Shown piece by piece: positions 19,492-25,738 of a stretch of DNA of 64,000 nt. This stretch comes from Sphingobacterium sp. BN32 (GTDB taxonomy: Bacteria > Bacteroidota > Bacteroidia > Sphingobacteriales > Sphingobacteriaceae). The first letter of the stretch is position 1. The number at the start of each line of letters is the position of its first letter. The DNA is taken from NCBI RefSeq assembly GCF_030503615.1, contig NZ_CP129963.1, positions 868,001 to 932,000 of the forward strand, given 5' to 3'. The position numbers and the translations under genes are program-made. The notes under the pieces are model-generated. The model saw only the letters and a program-made list of their open reading frames with translations, did no database searches and had not been told where the DNA came from.

Positions 19492-19917
19492 ATGCAAAGG
19501 AAAACATTTATCGGAAGCCTCCTCGTGGGTGCGGCAGCAACATCCGTTTTGAACAGCTGTGCAGAACCTAAAACTAATCATACAAATATGGATACATCTC
19601 TATCAAAAGAAACGATTGTACACTCGGTGTATTTTTGGCTGAAAGAAGGCATCACAGCGGAAGAGGAAAAGGATTTCCTGAATTTCTTTGCGACGCTCGC
19701 GAAGATTGAAGGTATCAAAGAATTAAAGTATGGCAAGCCCGCCCCGACAACCCCACGCCCTGTTGTCGACAATTCCTTTTCTTATCTCCTCTTGGTTACC
19801 TTCAACAATATGGACGAAATAAATGTGTACGAGACCCATCCGGAGCACCTCGCCGCAATCGAAATCTACAAAAAATACTGGACGAAGGTAGAAGTACGAG
19901 ATGCGATTCTGATGTAA
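19492..19917 (+). CDS. Dabb-domain (stress-responsive A/B barrel) lipoprotein
   Basis: A 141-aa exported lipoprotein. The signal peptide MQRKTFIGSLLVGAAATSVLNSC ends in a lipobox-like LNSC, and the RK pair is not a full Tat motif. Residues about 38-140 form a dimeric alpha/beta barrel Dabb domain: IVHSVYFWLKEG at the start, YLLLVTFNNMDEINVYETHPEH in the middle. The family has diverse and mostly unknown functions, and no catalytic residues are assigned here. It stands alone between divergent tamB and a repeat-rich intergenic region that begins right after its stop codon. Confidence 0.8.
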   Translation: MQRKTFIGSLLVGAAATSVLNSCAEPKTNHTNMDTSLSKETIVHSVYFWLKEGITAEEEKDFLNFFATLAKIEGIKELKYGKPAPTTPRPVVDNSFSYLLLVTFNNMDEINVYETHPEHLAAIEIYKKYWTKVEVRDAILM

Positions 19918-19935
19918 CGAAATGCACACCCTAAT

Positions 19936-20010
19936 CAAACCCAAATCATAGCCCTTTCCGAACGGTTATGATTGGGGTTTGTATTGGGTTTACATTGGGT
20001 TTGAAAGGGG
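19936..20010. repeat. 75-nt CAAACCC...GAAAGGG intergenic repeat, copy A
   Basis: Begins CAAACCC, followed by GCCCTTTC, and ends GGGTTTGAAAGGG, so the ends are inverted relative to each other. A second copy of exactly the same length is at 57837-57911: 21 of the first 23 nt and all of the 17 nt CATTGGGTTTGAAAGGG agree, while the middle differs. This copy begins 18 nt after the Dabb stop codon. Confidence 0.85.
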
Positions 20011-20036
20011 TTTGAGTTGTAGTTGTCTTATAGAAA

Positions 20037-20343
20037 TAGTAGTTAGTAGTTAGTACTTAGTATTAAGACCTATGGCGGGAATAGATGTGAGATTTTAGTT
20101 GTGAGATTTGTCTTTGAACCAGGAAAGGAAGGATAAACGGATTGGCAGGATCGGGTCTAATTTCTAATGTCTGATATCTAAAATCTCATATCTAACATCT
20201 AGGTGTAAGACCATAGGTCGTACTAACTACCAGGAAAGGAAGGATAAAAGGATTGGCAGGATCGGGTCTAATATCTGATATCTAAAATCTCATATCTATT
20301 CCCGCCATAGGTCTAAATACTAAGTACTAAGTACTAACTACTA
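20037..20343. repeat. Composite inverted-repeat element, heptamer-phased
   Basis: Two 61-nt arms, 20037-20097 and 20283-20343, are reverse complements at 58 of 61 positions. Each arm has an outer part of 7-bp words (TAGTTAG, TAGTACT, TAGTATT) and an inner part with GACCTATGGCGGGAATAGAT. Between and overlapping the arms lie long direct repeats (see 20119-20298). There is no transposase gene and no target duplication was found. The element could be a non-autonomous mobile element or a hypervariable intergenic repeat. Confidence 0.9.
20119..20298. repeat. Direct repeats inside the composite element
   Basis: The 42-nt unit 20119-20160 recurs at 20230-20271 with one mismatch; it starts CCAGGAAAGGAAGG and ends GATCGGGTCTAA. 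A 24-nt unit, 20171-20194, recurs exactly at 20275-20298. The periods are 111 and 104 bp, so the copies differ by exactly one 7-bp word. Confidence 0.9.
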
Positions 20344-20344
20344 T

Positions 20345-20383
20345 AAACTAAAAGGAGATGCATTTTGCATCTCCTTTTAGTTT
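20345..20383 (-). terminator. Terminator of the DUF4342 gene
   Basis: A perfect 18-bp stem (20345-20362 with 20366-20383) and a 3-nt loop, starting immediately after the stop codon of the minus-strand gene. Its arms carry AAAA/TTTT runs, so it may work in both directions and also isolate the repeat region. Confidence 0.85.
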
Positions 20384-20384
20384 A

Positions 20385-20693
20385 TTAATGTACTTCAATG
20401 TCTCTTGGACCTTCATGCTGCTCGGGGGCAGCTTCTTTTTCAGCTTCTGTTGGTTTCTCCGAACGTTCTACTGTGATTTTACACTCCGTTAGTAATGCTG
20501 CTAGTGCACCTACGGCAGCGAATATAGGTGCTAATACCACACCGATAACGCCTAGAGTCACAGGGAAGCTCATGATTTCTTTTCCTGACTTGTCGGAAAT
20601 GCTGATCTTTGTAACATTACCTTCTGCAATTAATTCTTTAACTCTTTTTAATAAGTTCTCACCTGTAATAGTGAATGTTTCTTTGATTGACAT
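20385..20693 (-). CDS. DUF4342-domain protein
   Basis: A 102-aa protein. The first 75 residues match DUF4342: ITGENLLKRVKELIAEGNVTKISISDKSGKEIMSFP is amphipathic alpha/beta, then a hydrophobic GVIGVVLAPIFAAVGALAALL segment and TECKITVER. The tail is acidic (PTEAEKEAAPEQHEGP). The domain has no established function. The hydrophobic segment suggests membrane association. It has its own upstream region (20694-20847) with a TACTTTTG -7 box on the minus strand (20750-20757) and a pair of ATTCnnnGAAT palindromes. Confidence 0.75.
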   Translation of the reverse strand: MSIKETFTITGENLLKRVKELIAEGNVTKISISDKSGKEIMSFPVTLGVIGVVLAPIFAAVGALAALLTECKITVERSEKPTEAEKEAAPEQHEGPRDIEVH

Positions 20694-20749
20694 ATCTCTT
20701 CTTTTTATTTGATTAACAATTATTTACCTTACTTGTTTAATTTGTTACT

Positions 20750-20757
20750 CAAAAGTA
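20750..20757 (-). promoter_or_regulatory. Candidate -7 box of the DUF4342 gene
   Basis: The minus strand reads TACTTTTG, matching TAnnTTTG, about 57 nt before the start codon. Confidence 0.4.
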
Positions 20758-20806
20758 CGTGAACTTCTTAATATGTATAAATAGGAATAGGTCAAAAGAG
20801 TATAAA

Positions 20807-20838
20807 ATTCGGTGAATTACACATTTTATTCGGTGAAT
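20807..20838 (-). promoter_or_regulatory. Paired ATTCACCGAAT boxes upstream of the DUF4342 gene
   Basis: The 11-nt word (plus strand ATTCGGTGAAT) occurs at 20807-20817 and 20828-20838, a 21-bp period or two helical turns. Each copy is itself a palindrome with ATTC/GAAT ends. They lie 50-80 bp upstream of the -7 box at 20750-20757. They look like a tandem operator; the binding protein is unknown. Confidence 0.5.
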
Positions 20839-20847
20839 ACGATGGGG

Positions 20848-21633
20848 CTATTTCAACTCCTGAAAAAGTATCATCATTGCCATGAACAGGACAAAGTAAC
20901 CGAAGAAGGGTTTAAGCTTAGCACCGTCGACCTTTTGGCTGATCCAACTTCCGAGCAGCATGCCGCCAAGTGCGATTGCTGTTATTTCGAGCAATAGCGG
21001 CCAGTGTATCTCCTCTATATTGTTGCTGCTGACGAAACCAAAAAGTGAGTTCAGTGCAATGATCAATAGGGAAGAACCGATGGCAGTCTTTACCGATAAT
21101 TTATGGAAGATAATTAATGCAGGTATAATTAAAAATCCGCCGCCGGCGCCAACGAGTCCTACTAATAGTCCAATCAATAAGCCTTGAAAGATGACTTTTC
21201 CGATTCGATTATTTGTTGGATCGATGTGGTCTGATTTTTCTTTTTTCCAAATCATATTGATGGCAGCGAAAACCATCAGAACTGCAAAAAGTAACATCAG
21301 GAGCATGTCTTTATTTAGCATCCAGCCATTAATTTCGATAATATCATTCGGTATAATAGGATGTAAATAACGCCTCGCGATAAAAACGCCGAGAATGGAA
21401 GGGATTCCGAAGAATATAGACGTTCTAAAGTCCACTTGTTTTTTCAAAGTATATGGTATAATACCTGCCAAGCTGCTAACTCCGACGATAAATAGGGAGT
21501 AGGTTGTTGCCAAATAAGGATCGATGGCAAACAGATATACCATAACCGGGACAGTTAAGATACTACCACCGGCGCCAATCAACCCCAATACCAATCCGAT
21601 ACCTATCGCTGCTATAAATCCTAATATTTCCAT
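20848..21633 (-). CDS. TauE/SafE-family sulfite or sulfur-compound exporter
   Basis: Inner-membrane transporter of 261 aa with about 8 membrane segments and the duplicated family motif: GLIGAGGSILTVPVM near residue 18 and GLVGAGGGFLIIPAL near residue 160. The family exports sulfite, sulfoacetate and related anions, or takes them up in some members. Here it is transcribed divergently from a YeeE-type transporter and shares its operator type with the persulfide dioxygenase operon, so a role in sulfite or thiosulfate efflux after persulfide oxidation is likely. The exact substrate is inferred from context only. Confidence 0.88.
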   Translation of the reverse strand: MEILGFIAAIGIGLVLGLIGAGGSILTVPVMVYLFAIDPYLATTYSLFIVGVSSLAGIIPYTLKKQVDFRTSIFFGIPSILGVFIARRYLHPIIPNDIIEINGWMLNKDMLLMLLFAVLMVFAAINMIWKKEKSDHIDPTNNRIGKVIFQGLLIGLLVGLVGAGGGFLIIPALIIFHKLSVKTAIGSSLLIIALNSLFGFVSSNNIEEIHWPLLLEITAIALGGMLLGSWISQKVDGAKLKPFFGYFVLFMAMMILFQELK

Positions 21634-21654
21634 TCCTTAAATAATTTGATGGTT

Positions 21655-21698
21655 CAAAGGTGACAGTTTCGCTTTGCTATTTTGGTTACCTTTGTTAC
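21655..21698 (-). promoter_or_regulatory. Promoter and Crp-type operator of the TauE/SafE gene
   Basis: On the minus strand, GTAAC-AAAG-GTAAC (21698-21685, centre 21691.5) lies upstream of CACCTTTG (21662-21655), a -7 box with one mismatch to TAnnTTTG. The operator centre is 29.5 bp before the first base of the box, as at the other two promoters of this module. The start codon is at 21633. Confidence 0.72.
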
Positions 21699-21758
21699 AG
21701 AGGAAGATTACTGACCTAGAAATGATGAATGAAGAATCGATGTTAGCTGCGAATCGGT

Positions 21759-21802
21759 GTAACTTATGTTACCATCGGACTAGCATAGGGGCAGTACCTT
21801 TG
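21759..21802 (+). promoter_or_regulatory. Promoter and Crp-type operator of the YeeE/YedE pair
   Basis: GTAAC-TTAT-GTTAC (21759-21772, centre 21765.5), a perfect inverted repeat, lies upstream of the -7 box TACCTTTG (21795-21802, a full match). Centre to box is 29.5 bp. Transcription would start near 21808, just at an upstream in-frame ATG (21810), which argues for the next ATG at 21822 as the true start. Confidence 0.75.
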
Positions 21803-21821
21803 TAAAAAAATGAAAGGAAAT

Positions 21822-22370
21822 ATGGAATTAATTTTAGGACCCTGGCCCTGGTATGTGGGTGGATCTCTTGTCGCGCTAATCATGCTGGCATTAATTTATT
21901 TAGGTAAAAGCTTTGGATTTTCATCGAACTTCAGAAATATCTGCTCGGCGCTGGGCGCTGGAAAGTCCTGCAGCTTTTTCGACTTCAATTGGAAGGCGCA
22001 AGGTTGGAACCTTCTGTTCCTCGCGGGCTCTATTATAGGGGGATATGTTGCGGCTCATTATCTTTCCGATAATCAGATTCCGGCAATTTCTGAAGATAGC
22101 ATCGCCCAATTAAAGGCGATGGGATTTGAATCTGCCGGAGCGGCGTACTCACCTTCGGAGATCTTTGAGCTAATGAGTGTTAAGAACGTTCTTATTTTAG
22201 CAATTGGCGGACTATTGATCGGTTTCGGAACACGTTATGCCGGCGGCTGTACATCCGGACACGCAATTTCGGGTTTGAGTGATTTGCAATGGCCATCCTT
22301 AGTCGCGGTCATCGGATTTTTTATTGGCGGACTGGTTATGGTTCATGTATTATTCCCCTTAATCTTCTAA
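21822..22370 (+). CDS. YeeE/YedE-family sulfur transporter, first half
   Basis: Inner-membrane protein of about 182 aa related to the thiosulfate-uptake family YeeE/TsuA. The ATG at 21822 (MELILGPWPWYVGG) is preferred: AAAGGA lies 3-8 nt upstream, whereas the ATG at 21810 would sit on the predicted transcription start. It has about 5 membrane segments, a conserved cysteine region (NICSALGAGKSCSFF) and the family motif GTRYAGGCTSGHAISG, whose cysteine relays thiosulfate-like substrates in characterised members. The gene is split: the second half follows 7 nt later, the usual two-gene arrangement in Bacteroidota and Proteobacteria. The substrate is probably thiosulfate or a sulfane-sulfur compound. 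Confidence 0.88.
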   Translation: MELILGPWPWYVGGSLVALIMLALIYLGKSFGFSSNFRNICSALGAGKSCSFFDFNWKAQGWNLLFLAGSIIGGYVAAHYLSDNQIPAISEDSIAQLKAMGFESAGAAYSPSEIFELMSVKNVLILAIGGLLIGFGTRYAGGCTSGHAISGLSDLQWPSLVAVIGFFIGGLVMVHVLFPLIF

Positions 22371-22377
22371 TAAAGTC

Positions 22378-22791
22378 ATGAGAAAAGTATTATTTATCCT
22401 TTTAGGAATATTGTTTGGTGTGGTTATGTATAAAGCGGAGGCCGCATCTTGGTTTCGCATTTATGAAATGTTCAATTTCCAATCTTTCCATATGTATGGA
22501 TTTATCGGAACCGCACTTGTTGTCGGGGTTATTGCTGTGCAGCTTATAAAGCGTTCGCAAGCAAAAGATGCAGATGGGGAAAAGATTGTTATTGCAGATA
22601 AAGCCAAATCCATTCCGCGTTACCTAATCGGTGGTATCTTTTTTGGATTAGGCTGGGCTTTAGTAGGAGCCTGTCCGGGGCCAATCTTTGTTTTACTAGG
22701 CGCCGGCGTGTATCCTATGCTTATCGTTATCGCATTTGCTTTGCTAGGTACTTATTTCTATGGTTTGTTGAAGAATAAATTACCTCACTAA
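22378..22791 (+). CDS. YeeE/YedE-family sulfur transporter, second half (DUF6691)
   Basis: A 137-aa inner-membrane protein that pairs with the preceding gene. Four hydrophobic segments are present, and the conserved FGLGWALVGACPGPIFVLLGAG carries the cysteine expected in this half of the transporter. It starts 7 nt after the stop of the first half and ends before the separate promoter of the dioxygenase operon. The two proteins together correspond to one full-length YeeE/TsuA. The family is clear; transport direction and substrate are inferred. Confidence 0.87.
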   Translation: MRKVLFILLGILFGVVMYKAEAASWFRIYEMFNFQSFHMYGFIGTALVVGVIAVQLIKRSQAKDADGEKIVIADKAKSIPRYLIGGIFFGLGWALVGACPGPIFVLLGAGVYPMLIVIAFALLGTYFYGLLKNKLPH

Positions 22792-22804
22792 TCTATCTTG
22801 CTGT

Positions 22805-22848
22805 GTAACATTTGTAACTGTCTATGCTGAATTTAAGCTATAGCTTTG
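22805..22848 (+). promoter_or_regulatory. Promoter and Crp-type operator of the dioxygenase-regulator operon
   Basis: GTAAC-ATTT-GTAAC (22805-22818, centre 22811.5) lies upstream of TAGCTTTG (22841-22848, a full -7 match), and centre to box is again 29.5 bp. The predicted leader to the ATG at 22929 is about 75 nt and includes a small hairpin (CTATCG 22866-22871 with CGATAG 22891-22896). Confidence 0.75.
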
Positions 22849-22928
22849 TTATATTATGAAAGTTTCTATCGCCCTTCGGTTAATATTGGACGATAGCGAC
22901 AAGTTTTAAACGAAATATAAATTTAAAG

Positions 22929-24305
22929 ATGTTTTTTCAACAAGTTTACGACAAGACGCTAGCACAAGCTAGTTATTTTATAGGCTGTCAAGCAAAAAAA
23001 GTGGCAATCGTTATTGATGCGCAGCGCGATGTTGATGTCTATCTGGAAATCGCAAAGCAAAATAACATGGAGATTACGCATATCGCAGAAACGCATATTC
23101 ATGCGGACTTCCTTGCCGGATCTCGTGAACTGGCGGAGTTGACAGGGGCGAAGTTATACTTGTCGGATGAAGGCGGTGCGGATTGGCAGTACGAGTTTGC
23201 ACACGAGGGATTAAAGGATGGGGATGTTATTAAAGTAGGGAACTTGAGCCTAACGGTGATGCATACCCCGGGTCATACGCCTGAAAGTATCAGTTTCATC
23301 CTTCGCGACCATCCTGCTTCCGAGGAACCTGTGATGATCTTTACTGGAGATTTTGTCTTTGTTGGTGATATCGGTCGTCCTGATTTGTTAGAGGAAGCAG
23401 CAGGCATGATCGGCACCAAGGATATCGGTGCTGAGCAAATGTTTGCATCCTTAAAGAAATTTATCGCATTGCCAGACTACGTTCAAGTATGGCCGGGTCA
23501 TGGCGCGGGTTCTGCCTGTGGGAAAGCTTTGGGAGCAGTGCCAAGCAGTACCGTTGGATATGAGAAAATTCGTAACTGGGCATTCCAATTCGGCGAAGAT
23601 TATGAGGGTTTTAAGAACTATCTATTGAGCGATCAACCGGAGGCTCCCACCTATTTTGCAATGATGAAGAAGCTAAACAAGGTGGATAGACCATTATTGG
23701 TAGAAGTGCCTACGCATCCTACAATTTCCATTGAGGAGGGTTTGGCGAAGTCGGATAGCATCTTAGTGGATACGCGCAATAAGGTAGAGTTTGCTAAAGG
23801 ACATGTTAAAGGGGCTATTAACATTCAGAACAATAATTCGCTAGCGAATTGGGCCGGATGGATGTTGCCTTTTGATAAAAACCTAGTGATCGTAGCTGAA
23901 GAGGGGCGTCAGGAAGAAATTACGCGCAAGTTAATGCGTATCGGGATGGATCATATCGAAGCATTTGTGACCGATCTATCTACTGTTCCATTGTCAGAGA
24001 CAAAATTAGTGGATGCTGACACGGTAGAGTCTTGGAAAGACAAGGAGGATACGGTATTGTTTGATGTGCGAGGAAAGACAGAGTTTGAAACCGCTCATAT
24101 TCCTGGTGCGATTCATAAATTTATTGGTAACTTACCGAAGAAATTGCCGACAGAGTATAAAGACAAGAAGATCATTATACAATGTCAATCGGGTGACCGG
24201 GCTACAATTGCAGCATCTTTCTTAGAGAAGAATGGCTTTGAGCAGGTTTATAATTACGCAGGCAGTTTCATTGATTGGAAAAACAAAGGGAAAGAAACAA
24301 CCTAG
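22929..24305 (+). CDS. Persulfide dioxygenase fused to two rhodanese domains
   Basis: A cytosolic enzyme predicted to oxidise glutathione- or other low-molecular-weight persulfide to sulfite and to shuttle sulfane sulfur. Residues 1-250 are an ETHE1-type metallo-beta-lactamase domain with HIHADF (His56, His58, Asp60), HTPGHTPES (His112), GDFVFVGDIGRPDL (Asp141) and WPGHGAGSACGK (His191); this is the mononuclear iron site pattern. Two rhodanese domains follow. The first (about 265-350) lacks the catalytic cysteine (AEEGRQ where the loop should be); the second (about 363-455) has Cys419 in CQSGDR. The Crp-type regulator gene follows 10 nt later. The function follows from the well-defined PDO-rhodanese family; the thiol carrier in this organism is unknown. 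Confidence 0.92.
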   Translation: MFFQQVYDKTLAQASYFIGCQAKKVAIVIDAQRDVDVYLEIAKQNNMEITHIAETHIHADFLAGSRELAELTGAKLYLSDEGGADWQYEFAHEGLKDGDVIKVGNLSLTVMHTPGHTPESISFILRDHPASEEPVMIFTGDFVFVGDIGRPDLLEEAAGMIGTKDIGAEQMFASLKKFIALPDYVQVWPGHGAGSACGKALGAVPSSTVGYEKIRNWAFQFGEDYEGFKNYLLSDQPEAPTYFAMMKKLNKVDRPLLVEVPTHPTISIEEGLAKSDSILVDTRNKVEFAKGHVKGAINIQNNNSLANWAGWMLPFDKNLVIVAEEGRQEEITRKLMRIGMDHIEAFVTDLSTVPLSETKLVDADTVESWKDKEDTVLFDVRGKTEFETAHIPGAIHKFIGNLPKKLPTEYKDKKIIIQCQSGDRATIAASFLEKNGFEQVYNYAGSFIDWKNKGKETT

Positions 24306-24315
24306 CAAACGCTCT

Positions 24316-24942
24316 ATGAGTTTAATAGCAGACGCTTATCAAAATATATTAGAACCCGCCTTAATCGAAGAGATTGAGGCGGTTGCTATTATGCGGACTT
24401 TCGAAACTGGGGAAGTCATTATTGATATTGGACAGTATGTACGCTCGATGCCACTTTTGATTGACGGGGCGATTAAGATTGTACGGGAAGACGCAAAAGA
24501 AGGGGAGATTCTTCTGTATTATTTGGCGAAAGGAGAGACCTGTACGATGTCGATTGCCTGTTGCGTTGGGACGAAGAAAAGTGAGATCAGAGCACAGGCA
24601 GAGATGCCCACATTAGTGGCGATGATCCCTAATCAGTATCTGAATGAATGGCTCGCCAAATACAGTTCCTGGCGCGAGTTTATCTTGAGCAGTTATTCTT
24701 CGCGAATGAATGAAATGCTGGGTGCAATTGATAACCTGGCTTTTTCGAATATGGAAATGCGTATCATGAATTATCTGAAAGAAAAGGTACGACTTACGGA
24801 CAGTCCTATATTAACACTAACCCATCAGGAAATTGCGTCGGACTTGAACAGCTCTAGAGTCGTGGTTTCTCGGATATTGAAAAAGCTGGAAAATGAAGAG
24901 CAGATTGTGTTGCTCCGTAACGAGATTAGGGTGCTGGTCTAA
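24316..24942 (+). CDS. Crp/Fnr-family transcriptional activator of the sulfur module
   Basis: A cyclic-nucleotide-domain regulator of 208 aa. The ATG at 24316 (MSLIADAYQNILEPAL) is chosen because earlier in-frame codons overlap the dioxygenase gene. Residues about 20-120 form the sensor beta-barrel; it has Cys76, Cys82 and Cys83 (in GETCTMSIACC). It lacks the N-terminal cysteine cluster of FNR, and no cAMP-binding Arg-Ser pair is obvious. The helix-turn-helix is LTHQEIASDLNSSRVVVSRILKKLE; in the recognition helix Arg171-Val172 and Arg176 align with CRP Arg180-Glu181 and Arg185. Val in place of Glu181 resembles NtcA, which reads GTA-N8-TAC. The three local operators fit that pattern. Sensing of persulfide by the cysteines is my inference. 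Confidence 0.85.
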   Translation: MSLIADAYQNILEPALIEEIEAVAIMRTFETGEVIIDIGQYVRSMPLLIDGAIKIVREDAKEGEILLYYLAKGETCTMSIACCVGTKKSEIRAQAEMPTLVAMIPNQYLNEWLAKYSSWREFILSSYSSRMNEMLGAIDNLAFSNMEMRIMNYLKEKVRLTDSPILTLTHQEIASDLNSSRVVVSRILKKLENEEQIVLLRNEIRVLV

Positions 24943-25073
24943 ATGTACGTCGCAAGTTTTCCTTTGATTGATTCGATAAATCAGTGTTGCTGCTTCAGAG
25001 GATGCATGCAAGTTTTTTAAACGATAGTTTTTCCATATTTTAGGGAAGAGTCGTTTTTTATTCTAAAATAAAG

Positions 25074-25619
25074 TTGATGAATCTGAGATACCCAATTACC
25101 CTTTTATTTTTAGTTTTCTCTCTCTTTGCCGCCATGCCGTCAATTGCGCAAGAACAGGAGCCCGTATCGATGGACAGCAGTATTTCGTCTACTGACTTGG
25201 CGCTTATTGATCAGGATGGCAAATTGGTTAAGCTGTCGGAGATGAAGGGGAAAGTAGTTGTGCTGAATTTTTGGGCAACTTGGTGCCAGCCCTGCATTGC
25301 AGAATTACCTTCGTTAGAAAAGCTTTATTCGTCTTTAGCTTCGGAAAAGGATATTGTTTTTGCCGCGGTGGAGATGGATCAGGATCCGGAGAAAGCTTCA
25401 AAATTCTTTAAAAAGCGAAAATATAGTATTCCCTTATATTCTTTAGGAGCTGCGCTTCCGTCCCATATGCAGACAAACTCCATCCCCATGACGATAATCA
25501 TCGCAAAGAATGGAGAAATGGTGATAAAAAAGATTGGTATGATCAATTTTGAATCGCCGAATCTTCGCAATAATTTGCTTCAGTTAACGAAAGAGCGGAG
25601 CGATATTTCTTATCTTTAG
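25074..25619 (+). CDS. TlpA/ResA-like periplasmic thioredoxin
   Basis: An exported thiol-disulfide oxidoreductase of 181 aa. The signal peptide (about residues 1-25) ends at SIAQ. The thioredoxin fold has the strand VVVLNFWATW and the redox pair Cys71/Cys74 in WCQPC, followed by ELPSLEKLY, and a conserved cis-Pro region near NSIPMTIII. The Gln-Pro between the cysteines is unlike the Gly-Pro of classic thioredoxin and is typical of TlpA-like reductases. It lies 131 nt after the sulfur regulator with no copy of that operator in front, so membership in the sulfur regulon is not supported by the promoter. Confidence 0.88.
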   Translation: MMNLRYPITLLFLVFSLFAAMPSIAQEQEPVSMDSSISSTDLALIDQDGKLVKLSEMKGKVVVLNFWATWCQPCIAELPSLEKLYSSLASEKDIVFAAVEMDQDPEKASKFFKKRKYSIPLYSLGAALPSHMQTNSIPMTIIIAKNGEMVIKKIGMINFESPNLRNNLLQLTKERSDISYL

Positions 25620-25707
25620 TTGAAAAATCTTTCGAAATAAGCTTAGAGGATCGTTTTTTTTAAATAAAATTAAACACAGATTTAATATTCTATTAATAAC
25701 CTGTCTT

Positions 25708-25715
25708 TATTTTTG
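25708..25715 (+). promoter_or_regulatory. Candidate -7 box of the PHP-domain gene
   Basis: TATTTTTG matches TAnnTTTG, 24 nt before the start codon. It is followed by GGCTAAAATAAAATAA, similar to the AT-rich words in the rnr upstream region. Confidence 0.45.
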
Positions 25716-25738
25716 GCTAAAATAAAATAACCTCTATA

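Larger units (their letters stand above)
19918..20384. other. Repeat-rich intergenic region between Dabb and DUF4342 genes
   Basis: 467 bp with no gene. From left to right it holds a 75-nt palindromic-type repeat (19936-20010), the 307-bp composite inverted/direct repeat element (20037-20343) and the terminator of the DUF4342 gene (20345-20383). Nearly every base belongs to a repeat. Confidence 0.85.

Noticed and set aside
20221..20230. TACTAACTAC in the repeat region resembling a splice branch-point or a group II intron remnant
   Set aside because: It is part of the heptamer series; no intron domain V structure or reverse transcriptase is present.
19936..20384. CRISPR array
   Set aside because: Repeats are few, of unequal spacing and in inverted as well as direct orientation; no cas genes are nearby.
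20700..20760. GTTTA-ATTT-GTTAC as a fourth sulfur-regulator operator upstream of the DUF4342 gene
   Set aside because: One half-site deviates, and there is no -7 box at the required 29.5-bp spacing (the position reads TCAAATAA).
20812..20997. A 61-codon frame with CDCC and an acidic middle, antisense to the TauE/SafE 3' end
   Set aside because: The protein-level support is nil, and it overlaps a convincing membrane-protein gene and the twin-palindrome site.
24943..25073. TlpA-like thioredoxin as a member of the sulfur regulon
   Set aside because: No GTAAC-N4-GTwAC site is present in its upstream region; proximity alone does not support it.
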